Source of the DNA: Acidobacteriota bacterium
GTDB lineage: Bacteria > Acidobacteriota > Holophagae > Acanthopleuribacterales > Acanthopleuribacteraceae
Reading direction: 5' to 3'
DNA: 52,911 bases
NCBI GenBank assembly: GCA_030066195.1
Contig: JASJCB010000083.1
Span: 1 to 52,911, forward strand
Made by a program: the position numbers and the translations under genes. The notes under the pieces were generated by a model. It did no database searches. It saw nothing but the letters and a program-made list of their open reading frames with translations, and was not told the DNA's origin. Each line of letters begins with the position of its first letter. The stretch's first letter is position 1. Below are positions 52,621 through 52,911 of the stretch, piece after piece.

Positions 52621-52911
52621 GAGTTTCTCCCCCAATACAAGCGGCATTCGCTCATCTTATACCGGAACATAAAGGAAGGGAAGAATAGAAAAGTAGCGTG
52701 AACGAACCCCACCCGGAACAACCCGTGTAGGGAACCGACAGTCAGCCTGAATGATGACCCTGCTTATGAGCAAGGTGGGGCTTCGTTCGCGCCGGAGGGA
52801 CCAGGACAAAACGCGGCGTATGCGCGGAGACCGAAGGGGTGCTGTCGGCCGGAAGGAACGCCTGAACAAATCCCGCCCGGGATTCTTTGCGAGCTTTCCA
52901 GGTTTGTATTG
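52621..52911. other. edge region without supported gene
   Basis: The only ORF here (52657-52869 minus) is Arg-rich, lacks a ribosome-binding site and shows no protein features. No clear promoter or RNA gene is seen. Confidence 0.5.

Noticed and set aside
52657..52869. 70-codon ORF near the right edge
   Set aside because: Arg-rich, no start signal, no protein features.

Overview
The window comes from a Gram-negative (diderm) bacterium with fairly high G+C. Outer-membrane machinery is plain: LptD, a beta-barrel protein, a LolA-like protein, three RND-superfamily permeases and an ExbB/ExbD/TonB set. CadC-like winged-helix/TPR regulators, an acidobacterial-type VWA protein, a PD40/amidohydrolase fusion and an LRR-Roco GTPase together suggest Acidobacteriota or a similarly complex lineage. 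That placement is inference; no rRNA or other phylogenetic marker was tested. I saw no rRNA, tRNA, CRISPR array or intact insertion sequence.

Layout. 1-384: 3' end of an Rpn-type nuclease gene. 414-5378 (minus): MMPL transporter, LolA-like periplasmic protein and outer-membrane barrel, behind a promoter overlapped by a strong palindrome. 5741-10412: small membrane protein, hemN, a TerB-like protein and a HEAT-repeat protein. 10408-14325: an LRR-Roco GTPase gene bracketed by two copies of a mosaic palindromic repeat module. 14390-20609 (minus): PD40-amidohydrolase, lptD and a translationally coupled exported protein. 20610-21555: gene-free, with a degenerate ~42-bp repeat array and a 27-bp inverted repeat. 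21556-30455: doxX-like gene (minus), then aroB, a TPR protein, a possible LolB-position protein and ispE, then a GspG-like lipoprotein, prfA, prmC and murA. 30506-32326 (minus): folD, mce and a lipoprotein. 32556-34853: a membrane-anchored winged-helix/TPR regulator, convergent with three tandem paralogous genes for small secreted eight-cysteine peptides (34877-35855). 36226-41748 (minus): pyrE, and upstream of it an exbB-exbD-exbD-tonB-DUF4388-TPR operon closed by a clear terminator. 42122-50220 (minus): an RND adaptor and two RND permeases. 50484-52620 (minus): a VWA-domain protein and a response regulator with a PAS domain.

How the genes work together. Much of the window serves the cell envelope: lipid or hydrophobe export (MMPL set, tripartite RND set), LPS insertion (LptD), energy transduction to the outer membrane (ExbB/ExbD/TonB) and lipoproteins. 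Housekeeping genes (hemN, aroB, ispE, prfA, prmC, murA, folD, mce, pyrE) are interspersed.

The most novel-looking locus is the triplicated eight-cysteine peptide family. Its signal peptides are nearly constant, its mature parts have diverged, and the cysteines are placed with mirror symmetry, which predicts an alpha-hairpin stapled by four disulfides. The second is the Roco gene between duplicated palindromic modules.
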